Of a stretch of DNA of 64,000 nt, positions 1-12,245 are shown in pieces. How positions within the stretch are numbered: the first letter of the stretch is position 1; every line of letters begins with the position of its first letter. The translations under genes were made by a program, and so were the position numbers. The notes below the pieces were generated by a model. The model was not told where the DNA came from. It was given only the letters and a program-made list of their open reading frames with translations, and did not search any database. The stretch covers positions 10,741,001 through 10,805,000 of the forward strand of contig NC_065573.1 of assembly GCF_937616625.2 (NCBI RefSeq), read 5' to 3'. Origin of the DNA: Mercurialis annua. Its lineage: Eukaryota > Streptophyta > Magnoliopsida > Malpighiales > Euphorbiaceae.

Positions 1-2810
1 CGTAACGTTTCTAAACGTTTGGCTTAAATCGCTAAAAAGGTGAAACGTTTGGTTTTATTTCGTAGCCTTTCTAAACGTTCGGCTTAAATCGCTAAAAAGG
101 GAAAACGTTTGGATTTGTTTCGTAACATTTGTAAATGTTTGGCTTAAATCGCTAAAAAGGTGAAATATTTGTATTGGTTTCGTAACGTTTGTAAATGTTT
201 GGTTTATAAACATTTCTCTTTTTTAGCGATTTAAGCCAAACGTTTACAAATGTTACGAAATAAATACAAACGTTTTACCTTTTTAGCGATTTAAGCCAAA
301 CGTTTACAAACGTTACGGAACAAAACCAAACGTTTTAAACGTTACGAAACAAATCCAAAAGTTTCACCTTTTTATGGATTTAAGCCAAAAGTTTACAAAC
401 GTCACGAAACAAAACCAAATGTATACAAACGTTACGGAACAACACCAAATGTTTCAAAACATTATGAAACAAATCCAAACATTTCACCTTTTAAGCAATT
501 GAAGCCAAACGTTTACAAACGTTACGAAACAAAACCAAACGTTTACAAATGTTGCAAAACAAATCCAAGCGTTTCACCTTTTTAGCAATTTAAGCCAAAC
601 GTTTACAAACGTTGCGAAACAAATCCAAACATTTCACCTCTACAGCAATTGAAGCCAAACGTTTACAAACGTTACGAAACAAAACCAAACGTTTACAAAC
701 GTTGCAAAACAAATCCAAGCGTTTCACCGTTTTAGCAATTTAAGCCAAACGTTTACAAACGTTGCGAAACAAATCCAAACGCTTCACCTTTTTAATGATT
801 TAATCAAAAAGTTTACAAATGTTACGAAACAAATCCAAACGTTTCACATTTTTAGCGATTTAAGGTAAACGTTTACAAACGTTACGAAACAAAGCCAAAC
901 GTTTACAAATGTTACGAAACAAATCCAAACGTTTCATCTTTAATCCAAACGTTTATAAACGTTACGAAACAAATCTAAATGTTTCCCCATTTTAGCGATT
1001 TAAGCCAAACGTTCAAAGCGTTACGAAACAAATCCAAACGATTTAAGCCAAACATTTACAAAGTTACAAAACAAATCCAAACGTTTACAAAGTTTACAAA
1101 CGTTTTGTTCAAATCGCTAAAAAGGTGAAACGTTCGGTTTTGTGTCGTAACGTTTGTAAACGTTTAGCTTTTCGTATTTTAGCGATTTAAGCCATATGTT
1201 TACAAACGTTTAAACAAATCAAAATGTTTCACATTTTTAGTGATTTGAGCCAAACGTTTACAAACGTTACGAAACAAAGGCAAACGTTACGAAAAAAATC
1301 CATGCGTTTTGAATTTTTAGTAATTTAAGCCAAACATTGACAAACGTTACGAAACAAATCCAAGCGTTTCACCTTTTTAGTTATTTAAGCAAAACGTTTA
1401 CAAAGGTTACGAAACAAAACCAAACGTTTCACCTTTTTGTTTCATAACGTTTGTAAACGTTTGGCTCAAATCGTTTGGATTTGTTTCGTAACATTTTCAA
1501 CGTTTGGCTTAAATCTCTAAAATGGGGAAACGTTTGGATTTGTTTCGTAATATTTTTAAAGGTTTGGCTTAAATTGCTAAAAAGGTGAAACGTTTCAATT
1601 TGTTTCGTAGCGTTTGTAAACGTTTGGCTTCAATCACTATAAAGGGAAATCGTTTGGATTTCTTTCTTAACGTTTACAAACGTTTGGCTTTAATCACTAA
1701 AAAGGTGAAAAGTTTGGATTTGTTTCGTAACGTTTGTAAACTATTTGGCTTAAATCGCTAAAAAGGTAAAACATTTGGTTTGTTTCGTAACATTTGTAAA
1801 CGTTCGGCTTCAATCACTAAAATGGTGAAACATTTGGTTTTGTATCGTAACGTTTTTAAACGTTTGGCTTGGATTTGTTTCGTAAATTTTGTAAACATTT
1901 GGCTTAAATTGCTAAAATGGGGAAATGTTTGGATTTGTTTCGTAACATTTGTAAATGTTTGGCTTAAATCGCTAAAAAGGTGAATAGTTTGGATTTGTTT
2001 CGTAACATTTGTAAACGTTTGGCTTATATCGCTAAAACAGTGAAACGTTTGGATTTGTTTCTTAACGTTTGTAAACGTTAAGCTTAAATAGCTAAAAGGG
2101 GAACACTTTGATTTGTTTCGTAGCGTTTATAAACGTTTGGCTGAAATCGCTAAAATGGTGGAACATTTGTTTTTGTTTCGTAACGTTTGTAAACGTTTGG
2201 CTTAAATCGCTAAAAATGGGAAACGTTTGGTTTTGTTTCATAACATTTGTAAATGTTTGGCTTAAATCGCTAAAAAGGTGAAACGTTTGGATTTTTTTCA
2301 TAACGTTTACAAACATTTTGTTTAAATTGCTAAAAAGTTTAAACGCTTGGATTTGTTTCGTAATGTTTGTAAATGTTTGGCTTTGTTTTGTAACGTTTGT
2401 AAACGTTTGGCTTAAATCGCTAAAAAGGTGAAACGTTTGTTTTTTTTTATAACATTTTGGACGTTTGGATTTGTTTCGTAACGTTTGTAAACGTTTGGTT
2501 TAAATCGCTAAAAAGTTAAAACGTTTGGTTTTTTTTTTCATGACGTTTTAAACCTTTGGATTTGTTTCATAACGTTTCTAAACGTTTGGCTTAAATCGCT
2601 AAAAAGGTGAAACGTTTGGTTTTGTTTCATAGCCTTTGTAAATGTTTGGCTTTGTTTTGTAACGTTTGTAAATGTTTGGCTTAAATCGCTAAAAAGGTGA
2701 AACGTTTGGTTTTTTTTCATAACGTTTTAAACGTTTTGATTTGTTTCGAAACATTTCTAAACGTTTGGCTCAAATCGCTAAAAAGGTGAAACGTTCGCTT
2801 TTTTTTCATA
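1..2810. repeat. 60-bp satellite array, block A part 1 (mixed orientation)
   Basis: Tandem 60-bp monomers. The forward monomer reads GTTTGGATTTGTTTCGTAAC, then GTTTGTAAACGTTTGGCTTA, then AATCGCTAAAAAGGTGAAAC. Orientation by eye: forward 1-204, reverse about 205-1095, forward about 1096-1168, reverse about 1171-1435, forward from about 1438 onward. Divergence between neighbouring monomers is moderate, mostly CG to TG or CA changes. Short open frames, such as those at 1780-1983 and 2092-2316, are periodic readings of the monomer and not genes. No other gene or RNA is visible here. Confidence 0.97.
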
Positions 2811-3042
2811 CCGAAAGGCATTAGCAACTTTGTGACGGGGGCGACCATGGCTTAACTAAGAAGATTAAATAGCTATCATAAAAAAGCATGGATTGAACGG
2901 CTCTTTTTAAAGTCTTCAAGAGAAGCAAGAAAAGCGTTGCAGTTCGCTGAACTCGCATTCACGAAGGACAGAGATGCCACGCTTGTTAAAGATAGCCGAC
3001 TGACCTGACTAAAAAGAATTCCTTTCATGAAGGAAAAGCATA
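2811..3042. other. Foreign insert, probably organellar (mitochondria-like) DNA
   Basis: A 232-bp segment with visibly higher GC and no 60-bp periodicity interrupts a satellite monomer. The paralogous uninterrupted monomer lies near 10071-10120, so the boundaries are well placed. CATA precedes the insert (2807-2810) and also ends it (3039-3042), which is either a 4-bp duplication or microhomology. There are no terminal inverted repeats and no poly-A tail, which argues against a transposon. The texture (AAGCAAGAAAAGCG, CTTTCATGAAGGAAAAGCAT) resembles plant mitochondrial intergenic DNA, but I cannot name a gene. It could instead be plastid, bacterial-like or unrelated nuclear filler DNA. The insertion boundaries are firm; the origin is inference. 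Confidence 0.45.
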
Positions 3043-3301
3043 TCCTTTGTAAACGTTCGACTTAAATCGCTAAAAAGGTGAAACGTTTGGATTTGTTTTG
3101 TAACGTTTTAAACGTTTGGCTTAAATCGCTAAAATGCGAAAACGTTTAGATTTTTTTCGTAACGCTTTAAACGTTTGGTTAAATTGCTCAAGTTTTTAAA
3201 CGTTTAAGAAACAAATCCAAACGTTTCCCCATTTTAGCGATTAAAGCCAAACGTTTACAAACTTTACCAAAAACATCCAAGCGTTTCACCTTTTTAGCAA
3301 A
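3043..3301. repeat. 60-bp satellite, block A part 2
   Basis: The satellite resumes after the foreign insert in forward orientation and flips to reverse near 3188. It ends with the left copy of the 9-bp target duplication TTTAGCAAA (3293-3301) next to the MITE. Confidence 0.93.
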
Positions 3302-3412
3302 GGCTTAAGGTCTGAAAAACTACCGACCTTTCAATTTTTTTTCAATTGCACCCTCACCTTGTAATTTCTTCAATAACACCCTATTTCGTATTTTTGACTT
3401 TCAATAGCACCC
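3302..3412 (+). repeat. Left terminal inverted repeat of the MITE
   Basis: Pairs with 3641-3751 on the opposite strand without indels. Both arms contain GGCTTAAGG at the outer end, an 8-base T (or A) run, and CAATAGCACCC-like motifs. Confidence 0.88.
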
Positions 3413-3640
3413 CGACCTTGCAAAACAATCAATTTTACCCTATTTTGTATTTTTGACTTTCAATAGCACCCTAAATCATCAAATTAAACTCATTTTTCAA
3501 AAACTTATTTGAATTTTTTTAAATTAAAGGACTTGTTTAAAAGTGTCCAAGTAGAAAAAAGTATGATTTCACCTTTAAATTTAATTTTTTTGAAAATTTT
3601 CATCCTTATAATAATCAAATCATCTAACTTTTTTAATTTA

Positions 3641-3751
3641 GAGTGCTATTGAAAGTCAAAAATACAAAATAGGGTGCTATTGAAAAAATTACAAGGTGAG
3701 GGTGCTATTGAAAAAAAATTGAAAGGTCGGTAGTTTTTCAGACCTTAAGCC
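3641..3751 (-). repeat. Right terminal inverted repeat of the MITE
   Basis: Reverse complement of 3302-3412 with about five mismatches. It ends CCTTAAGCC directly before the right target duplication. Confidence 0.88.
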
Positions 3752-6700
3752 TTTAGCAAATTAGGCCAAACGTTTACAAACATTACGAAACAAAACCAAA
3801 CGTTTCCCATTTAATTAATCACTTAAACCAAACGTTTAAAAACGTGAAACGTTTGAATGTTTATAAGCATTTGACTTAAATTGCTGAAATTGTGAAACGT
3901 ATCGTTTTGTTTTGTAACATTTGTAAACGTTTGGCTTAAATCGCTAAAAAGGTGAAACATTTGGATTGGTTTCGTAACGTTTGTAAATGTTTGGTTCGTA
4001 AACATTTCCCATTTTTAGCGATTTAAGCCAACCGTTTACAAATGTTACGAAATAAATCCAAACGTTTCACCTTTTTAGGAATTTAAGTCGAACGTTTACA
4101 AATGTTATGAAATAAAATTACGAAACAAATCCAAATGTTTCACCTTTTTAGCCATTTAAGCCATGTTTACAAACGTTACGAAACAAATCCAAATGTTTGG
4201 TTTAAATCTCTAAAAAGGTAAAACGTTTGGATTTGTTCTGTAACGTTTGTAAACGTTTGTGTTAAATCGCTAAAAAGGTGAAACGTTTGGTTTGGTTTCG
4301 TACATTTATAAACGTTTGGCTTAAATCGTTAAAAATGTGAAACGTTTGGTTTTGTTTGGTAACGTTTGTATACGTTTGGCTTAAATTGCTAAAATGGTGA
4401 AACGCTTGGATTTGTTTCGTAACGTTTGTACATGTTTGGCTTATATCGCTAAAATGGGGAAACGTTTGTTTATTTGTTTAGTAACGTTTGTAAGTGTTTG
4501 GCTTAAATGGCTAAAAAGGGGAAACATTTGTATTTGTTCCAAACGTTTGTATTCGTTTGGCTTAAATTGCTAAAAAGGTGAAACATTTGGATTTGTTTCA
4601 TAACCTCTCTAAAAGTTTGGCTTACATCGCAAAATATGTGTAACGTTTGGACTTGTTTGGTAACGTTTTAAACGTTTGGCTTAAATCGCTAAAATGGGAA
4701 ATTTTTGGATTGATTTCGTAACATTTTAAACTTTTGGCTGAAATTGCTAAAAAGATGAAACATTTGGTTTTGTTTAGTAACGTTTTAAACGTTTGGATTT
4801 CTTTCGTAACGTTTGTAAACGTATGGCTTTAATTGCTAAAACATGAAAAGTTTGGATTTGTTTCGTAACGTTTAAAACGCTTGGTTTTGTTTCGTAACGT
4901 TTATAAACGATCAACTTAAATCGGTAAAAAGGTGAAACGTTTGAATTTGTTTCGTAACGTTTGTAAACGATTTGCTTAAATCACTAAAAAGGGGAAACGT
5001 TTGGATTTGTTTCGTAATGTTTGTAAACGTTTGGATTAAATCGCTAAAAATGTGAAACATTTGGATTTGTTTCGTAACGTTTGTAAACGTTTGGCTTAAA
5101 TCGTTAAAAATAGGAAACGTTTGGATTTGTTACGTAACGTTTGTAAACGTTTGGCTTAAATTTCTAAAAAGGTCAAATGTTGGGATTTGTTTGTAACGTT
5201 TGTAAACGCTTGGCTTAAAATGCTAAAATTGAGAAACATTTGGATTTATTTCATAACCTTTGTAAAGGTTTGGTTTAAATCGCTAACATGGGGAAATGTT
5301 TGGATTTGTTTCGTAACGTTTAAAACGTTTATAACGTTACGAAACAAATCCAAACGTTTCCCCTTTTAGTGATTTACGTCAAACGTTTAAAACATTACAA
5401 AACAAATCCAAACGTTTCCCCATTTTAGCAATTTAAGCCAAACGTTTACAAACGTTACGAAACAAATCCAAATATTTCACCTTTTTAGCGATTTAAGCCA
5501 AATGTTTACAAACATTACGAAAAAAAACCAAGCGTTTCACCTTTTTAGCAATTTAACCCAAACGTTTACCAACGTTACGAAACAAATCCAAGCGTTTCGC
5601 CTTTTTAGCGATTTAAGCCAAACGTTTACAAACGTTAAAGAACAAATCCAAACGTTTCATATTTTTAGCGATTTAAGCCAAACGTTTACAAACGTTTCGA
5701 AACAAATCCAAACCTTTCAAACGTTTGGCTTAAATCGCTTAAAAGGTGAAACGTTTGGTTTTGTTTCGTAACGTTTCTAAACAGTTGGTTTTATTCTGTA
5801 ACGTTTTTACCTTTTTAGCGATTTAAGCAAAACGGTTGGTTTTGTTTCGTGACATTTACAAACGTTATGAAATAAAACCAAACGTTTGGCTTAAATTGCT
5901 AAAAAGGCGAAACGTTTGGTTTTGTTTCGTAACGTTTGTAAAGGTTTGGCTTAAATCGCTAAAAATGGGAAACGTTTGGATTTGCTTCGTAACGTTTTAA
6001 ACGTTTGTTTCTGTTTCGTAACGTTTGTAAATGTTTGGCTTAAATCGCTAAAAAGGTGAAACGTTTGGATTTGTATCGTAACATTTGTAATTGTTTGGCT
6101 TAAATTGCTAAAAAAGCGAAACGTTTGGATTTGTTTCGTAACATTTTATAAACGTTTGGCTTAAATCGCTAAAAAGGTGAAACGTTTGGGTTTGTTTCGT
6201 AAAGTTTGTAAATATTTGGCTTAAATTGCTAAAAAGGTGAAACTCTTGGATTTGTTTTGTAACGTTTGTAAACATTTGGCTTAAATCGCGAAAAAGGGGA
6301 AACGTTTGGATTTTTTTCGTAACGTTTATAGACGTTTGGCTAAAATTGCTAAAACGTTAAAACGCTTGGATTTATTTCATAACGTTTGTAAATATTTGGC
6401 TTAAATTGCTAAAAAGGTGAAACGTTTGGTTTTGGTTCTTAACGTTTGTAAAAGTTTGGCTTAAATAGCTAAAAAGGTGAAACGTTTGGTTTTGTTTCGT
6501 AACGTTTGTAAACGTTACGAAGCAATACCAAACGTTTTAAACGTTACGAAACAAATACAAACATTTCTCATTTTTAGCGATTTAAGCCAAACGTTGACAA
6601 ACGTTATGAAACAAATCTAAATATTTCCCCATTTTAGAGATTTAAGGCAAACCTTTACAAACGTTACGAAACAAATCAAAGTGTTTCAACTTTTTAGCAA

Positions 6701-8312
6701 TTTAAGCCAAACGTTTACAAACGTTGGGAAACAAATCGAAACGTTTCACCAATTTATCCATTTAAGCCAAACGTTTACAAACTTTACAAAAAAAACCAAA
6801 CGTTTCCCCTTTTTACCGATTCACGCCAAACGTTTGTAAACATTACGAAACAAATCCAAACGTTTCGCCTTTTTAGCCATATAAGAAAAACGTTTACAAA
6901 CGTTACAAAACAAATCCAAACGTTTACGCATTTTAGTGATTTAGGCCAAACGTTTATAAGCTTTTGGTTTTATTTCGTAATTTTGTAAACGTTTGGCTTA
7001 AATCGCTAAAAAGGTGAAACGTTTGGATTTGTTCCATAACGTTTGTAAACGTTTGGCTTAAATTGCTAAAAATATGAAACGCTTGGATTTGTTCCATTAC
7101 GTTTGTAAACATTTGGCTTAAATTGCTAAAAAGGTTAAACGCTTTGATTTGTTTCCTAACGTTTGTAAACGTTAGGCTTAAATTGCTAAAAAGGCGAAAC
7201 GTTTGGTTTTGTTTCGTAAATTTGTAAACATTTGTCTTAAATCGCTAAAATGGGAAAATGTTTGGATTTATTTCGTAACGTTTGTAAACGTTTGGCTTAA
7301 ATTGCTAAAACGGTGAAACGTTTAGTTTTGTTTCGTAACATTTGTAAACATTCGGCTTATATCGCTAAAAAGGTGAAACATTTGGATTTATTTCGTAACG
7401 TTTGTCAACGTTTGGCTTAAACTAATAAAAAGAAGAAACGCTTGGATTTGTTTCGCAACGTTTGTAAACGTTTGGCTTAAATTGCTAAAAAAGTGAAACG
7501 CTTGGATTTGTTTCGGAGCGTTTGTAAACGTTTGGCTTAAATTGCTAAAAAGGTGTAATGCTTGGATTTGTTTTGTAACGTTTGGCTTAAATTGCTAAAA
7601 AGGAGAAACGTTTGGTTTTGTTTCGTAACGTTTGTAAAGGTTTGGCTGAAATCGCCAAAAATGGGAAACGTTTGGATTTGCTTTATAACGTTTTATACGT
7701 TTGGTTTTGTTTCGTAACGTTTGTAAAGGTTTGGCTTAAATCGCTAAAAAGGTGAAACGTTTGGATTTGTATCGTAACGTTTATAATTGTTTGGCTTAAA
7801 TTGCTAAAAAGGCAAAACGTTTGGATTTGTTTCGTAACATTTTATAAACGTTTGGCTTAAATCGCTAAAAAGGTGAAACGTTTGGGTTTGTTTCGTAACG
7901 TTTGTAAATGTTTGGCTTAAATTGCTAAAAAGGTGAAACGCTTGGATTTGTTTTGTAACGTTTGTAAACGTTTGGCTTAAATCGCTAAAAAGGGGAAACG
8001 TTTGGATTTTTTTCGTAACGTTTGTAGACGTTTGGCTAAAATTGCTAAAATGTTGAAATGCTTGGATTTATTTCGTAACGTTTGTAAATGTCTGGCTTAA
8101 ATTGCTAAAAAGGTGAAACATTTGGATTTGTTTCATAACCTTTGTAAACGTTTCGCTTAAATCGCTAAAAAGATGAAACGTTTGGGCTTGTTTGTAAATG
8201 TTTGGGTTAAATTCCTAAAAAGGTGAAACGCTTGGATTTGTTTCGTAACGTTTGTAAACGTTTTGCTTAAATTGCTAAAAAGGTGAAACGCTTGGATTTG
8301 TTTCATAACCTT
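3752..8312. repeat. 60-bp satellite, block A part 3 (many strand switches)
   Basis: Begins with the right MITE target duplication. Orientation by eye: reverse to 3841, forward 3842-3995, reverse 3996-4190, forward 4195-5330, reverse 5331-5718, forward 5719-5810, short mixed pieces to 5880, forward to 6508, reverse 6509-6960, forward 6961-8312. The switch at 6500-6516 lies exactly on the monomer palindrome AACGTTTGTAAACGTT. No gene is present; open frames such as 5502-5771 are satellite readings. Confidence 0.96.
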
Positions 8313-8347
8313 TGTAAACGTTACGAAACAAATCCAAACATTTCATC

Positions 8348-10452
8348 TTTAATCCAAACGTTTATAAACGTTACGAAACAAATCTAAATGTTTCCCCATT
8401 TTAGCGATTTAAGCCAAACGTTTAAAGCGTTACGAAACAAATCCAAACGATTTAAGCCAAACATTTACAAAGTTACAAAACAAATCCAAACGTTTACAAA
8501 GTTACAACGTTTGGATTTGTTTCGTAACGTTTTTAAACGTTTGGCTCAAATCGCTAATAAGGTGAAACGTTCGGTTTTGTGTCGTAACGTTTGTAAACGT
8601 TTAGCCAAACATTTACAAACGTTACGAAACAAATCCAAGTATTTCACCTTTTTAGTGATTTAAGCCAAACGTTTAAAAAGGTTACGAAACAAAACCAAAC
8701 GTTTCACCTTTTTGTTTCATAACGTTTGTAAACGTTTGGCTTAAACCGTTTGGATTTGTTTCGTAAAATTTTCAACTTTTGGCTTAAATCGCAAAAATTG
8801 GGAAACGTTTGGATTTGTTTCGTAACGTTTTTAAACGTTTGGCTTAAATTGCTAAAAAGGGGAAACGTTTCGATTTGTTTCGTAGCGTTTGTAAACGTTT
8901 GGCTTCAATCACTATAAAGGGAAATAGTTTGGATTTCTTTCTTAACGTTTACAAAGATTTGACTTCAATCACTAAAAAGGTGAAAAGTTTGGATTTATTT
9001 CATAACGTTTGTAAACCATTTGGCTTAAATCGCTAAAAAGGTAAAACATTTGGTTTTGTTTCGTAACGTTTGTAAACGTTCGGCTTCAATCACTAAAAAG
9101 GTGAAACATTTGGTTTTGTATCGTAACGTTTTTAAACGTTTGGCTTGGATTTGTTTCGTAAATTTTGTAAACATTTGACTTAAATTGCTAAAATGGGGAA
9201 TCGTTTGGATTTGTTTCGTAACATTTGTAAATGTTTGGCTTAAATCGCTAAAAAGGTGAAACGTTTGGATTTGTTTCGTAACATTTGTAAACTTTTGGCT
9301 TATATCCCTAAAATGGTGAAACGTTTGGATTTGTTTCGTAACGTTTGTAAACGTTTAGCTTAAATAGCTAAAAAGAGGAAACACTTTGATTTGTTTCGTA
9401 ACGTTTATAAACGTTTGGCTGAAATCACTGAAAAGGTGAAACATTTGGTTTTGTTTCGTAACGTTTGTAAACGTTCGGCTTAAATAGCTAAAAATGTGAA
9501 ACGTTTGGTTTTGTTTCATAACATTTGTAAATGTTTGGCTTAAATCGCTAAAAAGGTGAAACGTTTGGATTTTTTTCATAATGTTTACAAACGTTTTGTT
9601 TAAATTGCTAAAAAGTTTAAACGCTTGGATTTGTTTCGTAACGTTTGTAAATGTTTGGCTTTGTTTTGTAACGTTTGTAAATGTTTGGCTTAAATCGCTA
9701 AAAAGGTGAAACGTTTGTTTTTTTTTTCATAACATTTTAGACGTTTGGATTTGTTTCGTAACGTTTGTAAACGTTTGGCTTAAATAGCTAAAAAGTTGAA
9801 ACGTTTGGTTTTTTTTTTCATAACGTTTTGAACGTTTGGATTTGTTTCGTAACGTTTCTAAACGTTTGGCTTAAATCGCTAAAAAGGTGAAACGTTTGGT
9901 TTTGTTTCATAGCCTTTGTAAATGTTTGGCTTTGTTTTGTAACGTTTGTAAACGTTTGGCTTAAATCGCTAAAAAGGTAAAACATTTGGTTTTTTTTCAT
10001 AACGTTTTAAACGTTTGGATTTGTTTCGAAACATTTCTAAACGTTTGGCTTAAATCGCTATAAAGGTGAAACGTTCGCTTTTTTTTCATAGCCTTTGTAA
10101 ACGTTCGGCTTAAATCGCTAAAAAGGTGAAACGTTTGGATTTGTTTCGTAACGTTTTAAACGTTTGGCTTAAATCGCTAAAATGGGGAAACGTTTAGATT
10201 TTTTTTGTAATGCTTGGATTCATTTCGTAACATTTTAAACGTTTGGCTTAAATTGTTCAATTTATAAACGTTTACGAAACAAATCCAAACGTTTCCCCAT
10301 TTTAGTGATTAAAGCCAAACGTTTACAAACTCTACCAAAAATATCCAAGCGTTTCACCTTTTTAGCAATTTAAGCCAAACCTTTACAAACGTTACGAAAC
10401 AAAACCAAACGTTTCACATTTAATTAATCACTTAAACCAAACGTTTAAAAAC
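8348..10452. repeat. Duplicated satellite superblock, copy 2 (~2.1 kb)
   Basis: Same series of monomer variants and strand switches as 950-3842 and 13593-15688. It lacks the organelle-like insert and the MITE. Its similarity to copy 1 extends past this interval to about 11190. Confidence 0.8.
10262..10452 (-). repeat. Inverted satellite cassette, copy 2 (with ATTTAATTAA)
   Basis: A reverse-oriented piece of about 190 bp set in forward monomers. It starts with TTTATAAACGTTTACGAAAC and ends with a non-satellite motif ATTTAATTAATCACTTAAAC before switching back. Equivalent cassettes lie at 3188-3842 (copy 1, holding the MITE), 15496-15688 and 17966-18160. Confidence 0.85.
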
Positions 10453-11280
10453 GTGAAACGTTTGGATGTTTGTAAGCATTTGGCTTAAATTGCTGAAATG
10501 GTGAAACGTTTCGTTTTGTTTCGTAACATTTGTAAACGTTTGGCTTAAATCGCTAAAAAGGTGAAACATTTGGATTGGTTTCGTAACGTTTGTAAATGTT
10601 TGGTTTGTAAACTTTTCCCATTTTTTAGCGATTTAAGCCAAACGTTTACAAATGTTACGATATAAATCCAAACGTTTCACCTTTTTAGGGATTTAAGTCG
10701 AACGTTTACAAACGTTACGAAATAAAATTACGAAACAAATCCAAACGTTTCACCTTTTTAGCAATTTAAGCCATGTTTACAAAAGTTACGAAACAAATCC
10801 AAACGTTTGGCTTAAATCTCTAAAAAGGTAAAACTTTTGGATTTATTCTGTAACGTTTGTAAATGTTTGTGTTAAATCGCTAAAAAGGTTAAACGTTTGG
10901 TTTGGTTTGGTACATTTATAAACGTTTGGCTTAATCGTTAAAAATGTGAAACGTTTTGTTTTGTTTGGTAATACGTTTGGCTTAAATTGCTAAAATGGTG
11001 AAACGATTGGATTTGTTTCGTAACGTTTGTACATGTTTGGCTTATATCGCTAAAATGGGGAAACGTTTGTTTATTTGTTTAGTAACGTTTGTAAACGTTT
11101 GGCTTAAATGGCTAAAAAGGGGAAACGTTTGTATTTGTTCGTAACGTTTGTATTCGTTTGGCTTAAATTGCTAAAAAGGTGAAACATTTGGATTTGTTTC
11201 ATAATGTTTGTAAACCTTTGGCTAAAATCGCTAACATGGTGAAACGTTTGGATTTGTTTCGTAACGTTTGTAAATGTTAG

Positions 11281-11580
11281 GCTTAAACTGCTAAAAAGGT
11301 GAAACTCTTGGATTTGTTTCGTAACGTTTGTAAATGTTAGGCTTAAACTGCTAAAAAGGTGCAACTCTTGGATTTGTTTCGTAAGGTTTTTAAACCTTTG
11401 GCTTATATTGCTAAAAAGGTGAAACGCTTGGATTTGTTTCGTAACGTTTGTAAATGAATGCTTTAAAGTGCTAAAAAGGTGAAACGCTTGGATTTGTTTC
11501 GTAACGTTTGTAAATGAATGCTTTAAAGTGCTAAAAAGGTGAAACGCTTGGATTTGTTTCATAACGTTTGTAAACATTTG
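11281..11580 (+). repeat. Near-identical adjacent monomer pairs
   Basis: Two neighbouring 60-bp units carrying ATGTTAGGCTTAAACTGC, and shortly after two carrying ATGAATGCTTTAAAGTGC. Each pair shares private variants, which points to very recent single-monomer duplication. Confidence 0.85.
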
Positions 11581-11949
11581 GCTTAAATTACTAAAAAGGT
11601 GAAACATTTGAATTCGTTTCATAACCTTTGTAAACGTTTTGCATAAATCGCTAAAAAGGTGAAACGTTTGGATTTGTTTCGTAACAATTGTAAACGTTTG
11701 GCATAAATCGCCAAAAAAGGTGAAATGTTTGGATTTGTTTCGTAACGTTTTAAACGTTTGGCTTAGATCGCTAAAATGAGGTAACGTTTGAATTTGTTTC
11801 GGAACGTTTGTATACGTTTGGCTTAAATTGCTTAAAAGGTAAAACGTTTGGATTTGCTTCGTAACGTTTTAAATGGTTGGTTTTGTTTTATAACGTCTTA
11901 AACATGTGGCTTATATCGCTAAAAATGGGAAACGTTTGGTTTTGTTTTG

Positions 11950-12245
11950 TTATGTTTGTAAACATTTCCCCAAATCGTTTCACCTTTTCACGTTTGGATT
12001 TGTTTCGTAACGTTTTAAACGTTTGAATTTGGATTTATTTCATAACTTTTTAAAGGTTTGTTTTGTTTCATAACGTTAAAAACGTTTTGCTTAAATCGCT
12101 AAAAATAGGAAACGTTTGGTTTTGTTTCGTAACGTTTGTAAATGTTTCCCCGAATCGTTTCACCTTTTCACGTTTGGATTTGTTTTGTAACGTTTTATAC
12201 GTTTGAATTTGGATTTGTTTTGTAATGTTTTAAACGTTTGGATTT
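11950..12245 (+). repeat. Compound variant repeated at ~181 bp
   Basis: A rearranged monomer containing TTTCCCC(A/G)AATCGTTTC, followed by ACCTTTTCACGTTTGGATTT, occurs near 11964 and again near 12145. The spacing is about three monomers. It joins short reverse and forward pieces. Confidence 0.75.

Larger units (their letters stand above)
3302..3751. mobile_element. Mutator-type MITE with ~111-bp terminal inverted repeats and 9-bp target duplication
   Basis: A 450-bp non-coding element. Terminal inverted repeats at 3302-3412 and 3641-3751 begin GGCTTAAGGTCTGAAAAACT and differ at only about five positions by eye. It is flanked by a perfect 9-bp direct repeat, TTTAGCAAA (3293-3301 and 3752-3760). 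A 9-bp duplication with long inverted repeats is the usual signature of Mutator-like elements, so it is called a non-autonomous MULE/MITE. The left arm contains a partial internal duplication of TGACTTTCAATAGCACCC and the sequence around it (about 3394-3474). The core is AT-rich and has no open frame. Empty paralogous sites are visible near 10361, 15595 and 18065, where TTTAGCAATTTAAGCC is uninterrupted. Confidence 0.88.
950..3842. repeat. Duplicated satellite superblock, copy 1 (~2.1 kb plus two insertions)
   Basis: The order of strand switches and private variants matches 8348-10452 and 13593-15688: CTTTAATCCAAACG, then an ACAAAGTTACAAA-type junction, then a short forward island, then a reverse cassette ending in ATTTAATTAA. 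After removing the 232-bp insert and the MITE with one target copy (691 bp in total), about 2.2 kb remains. Homology with copy 2 continues to about 4590. Block edges are approximate. Confidence 0.8.

Noticed and set aside
3302..3751. hAT or PIF/Harbinger MITE
   Set aside because: Target duplication is 9 bp (not 8 bp, TTA or TAA), and the inverted repeats are over 100 bp long, which fits Mutator-type elements better.
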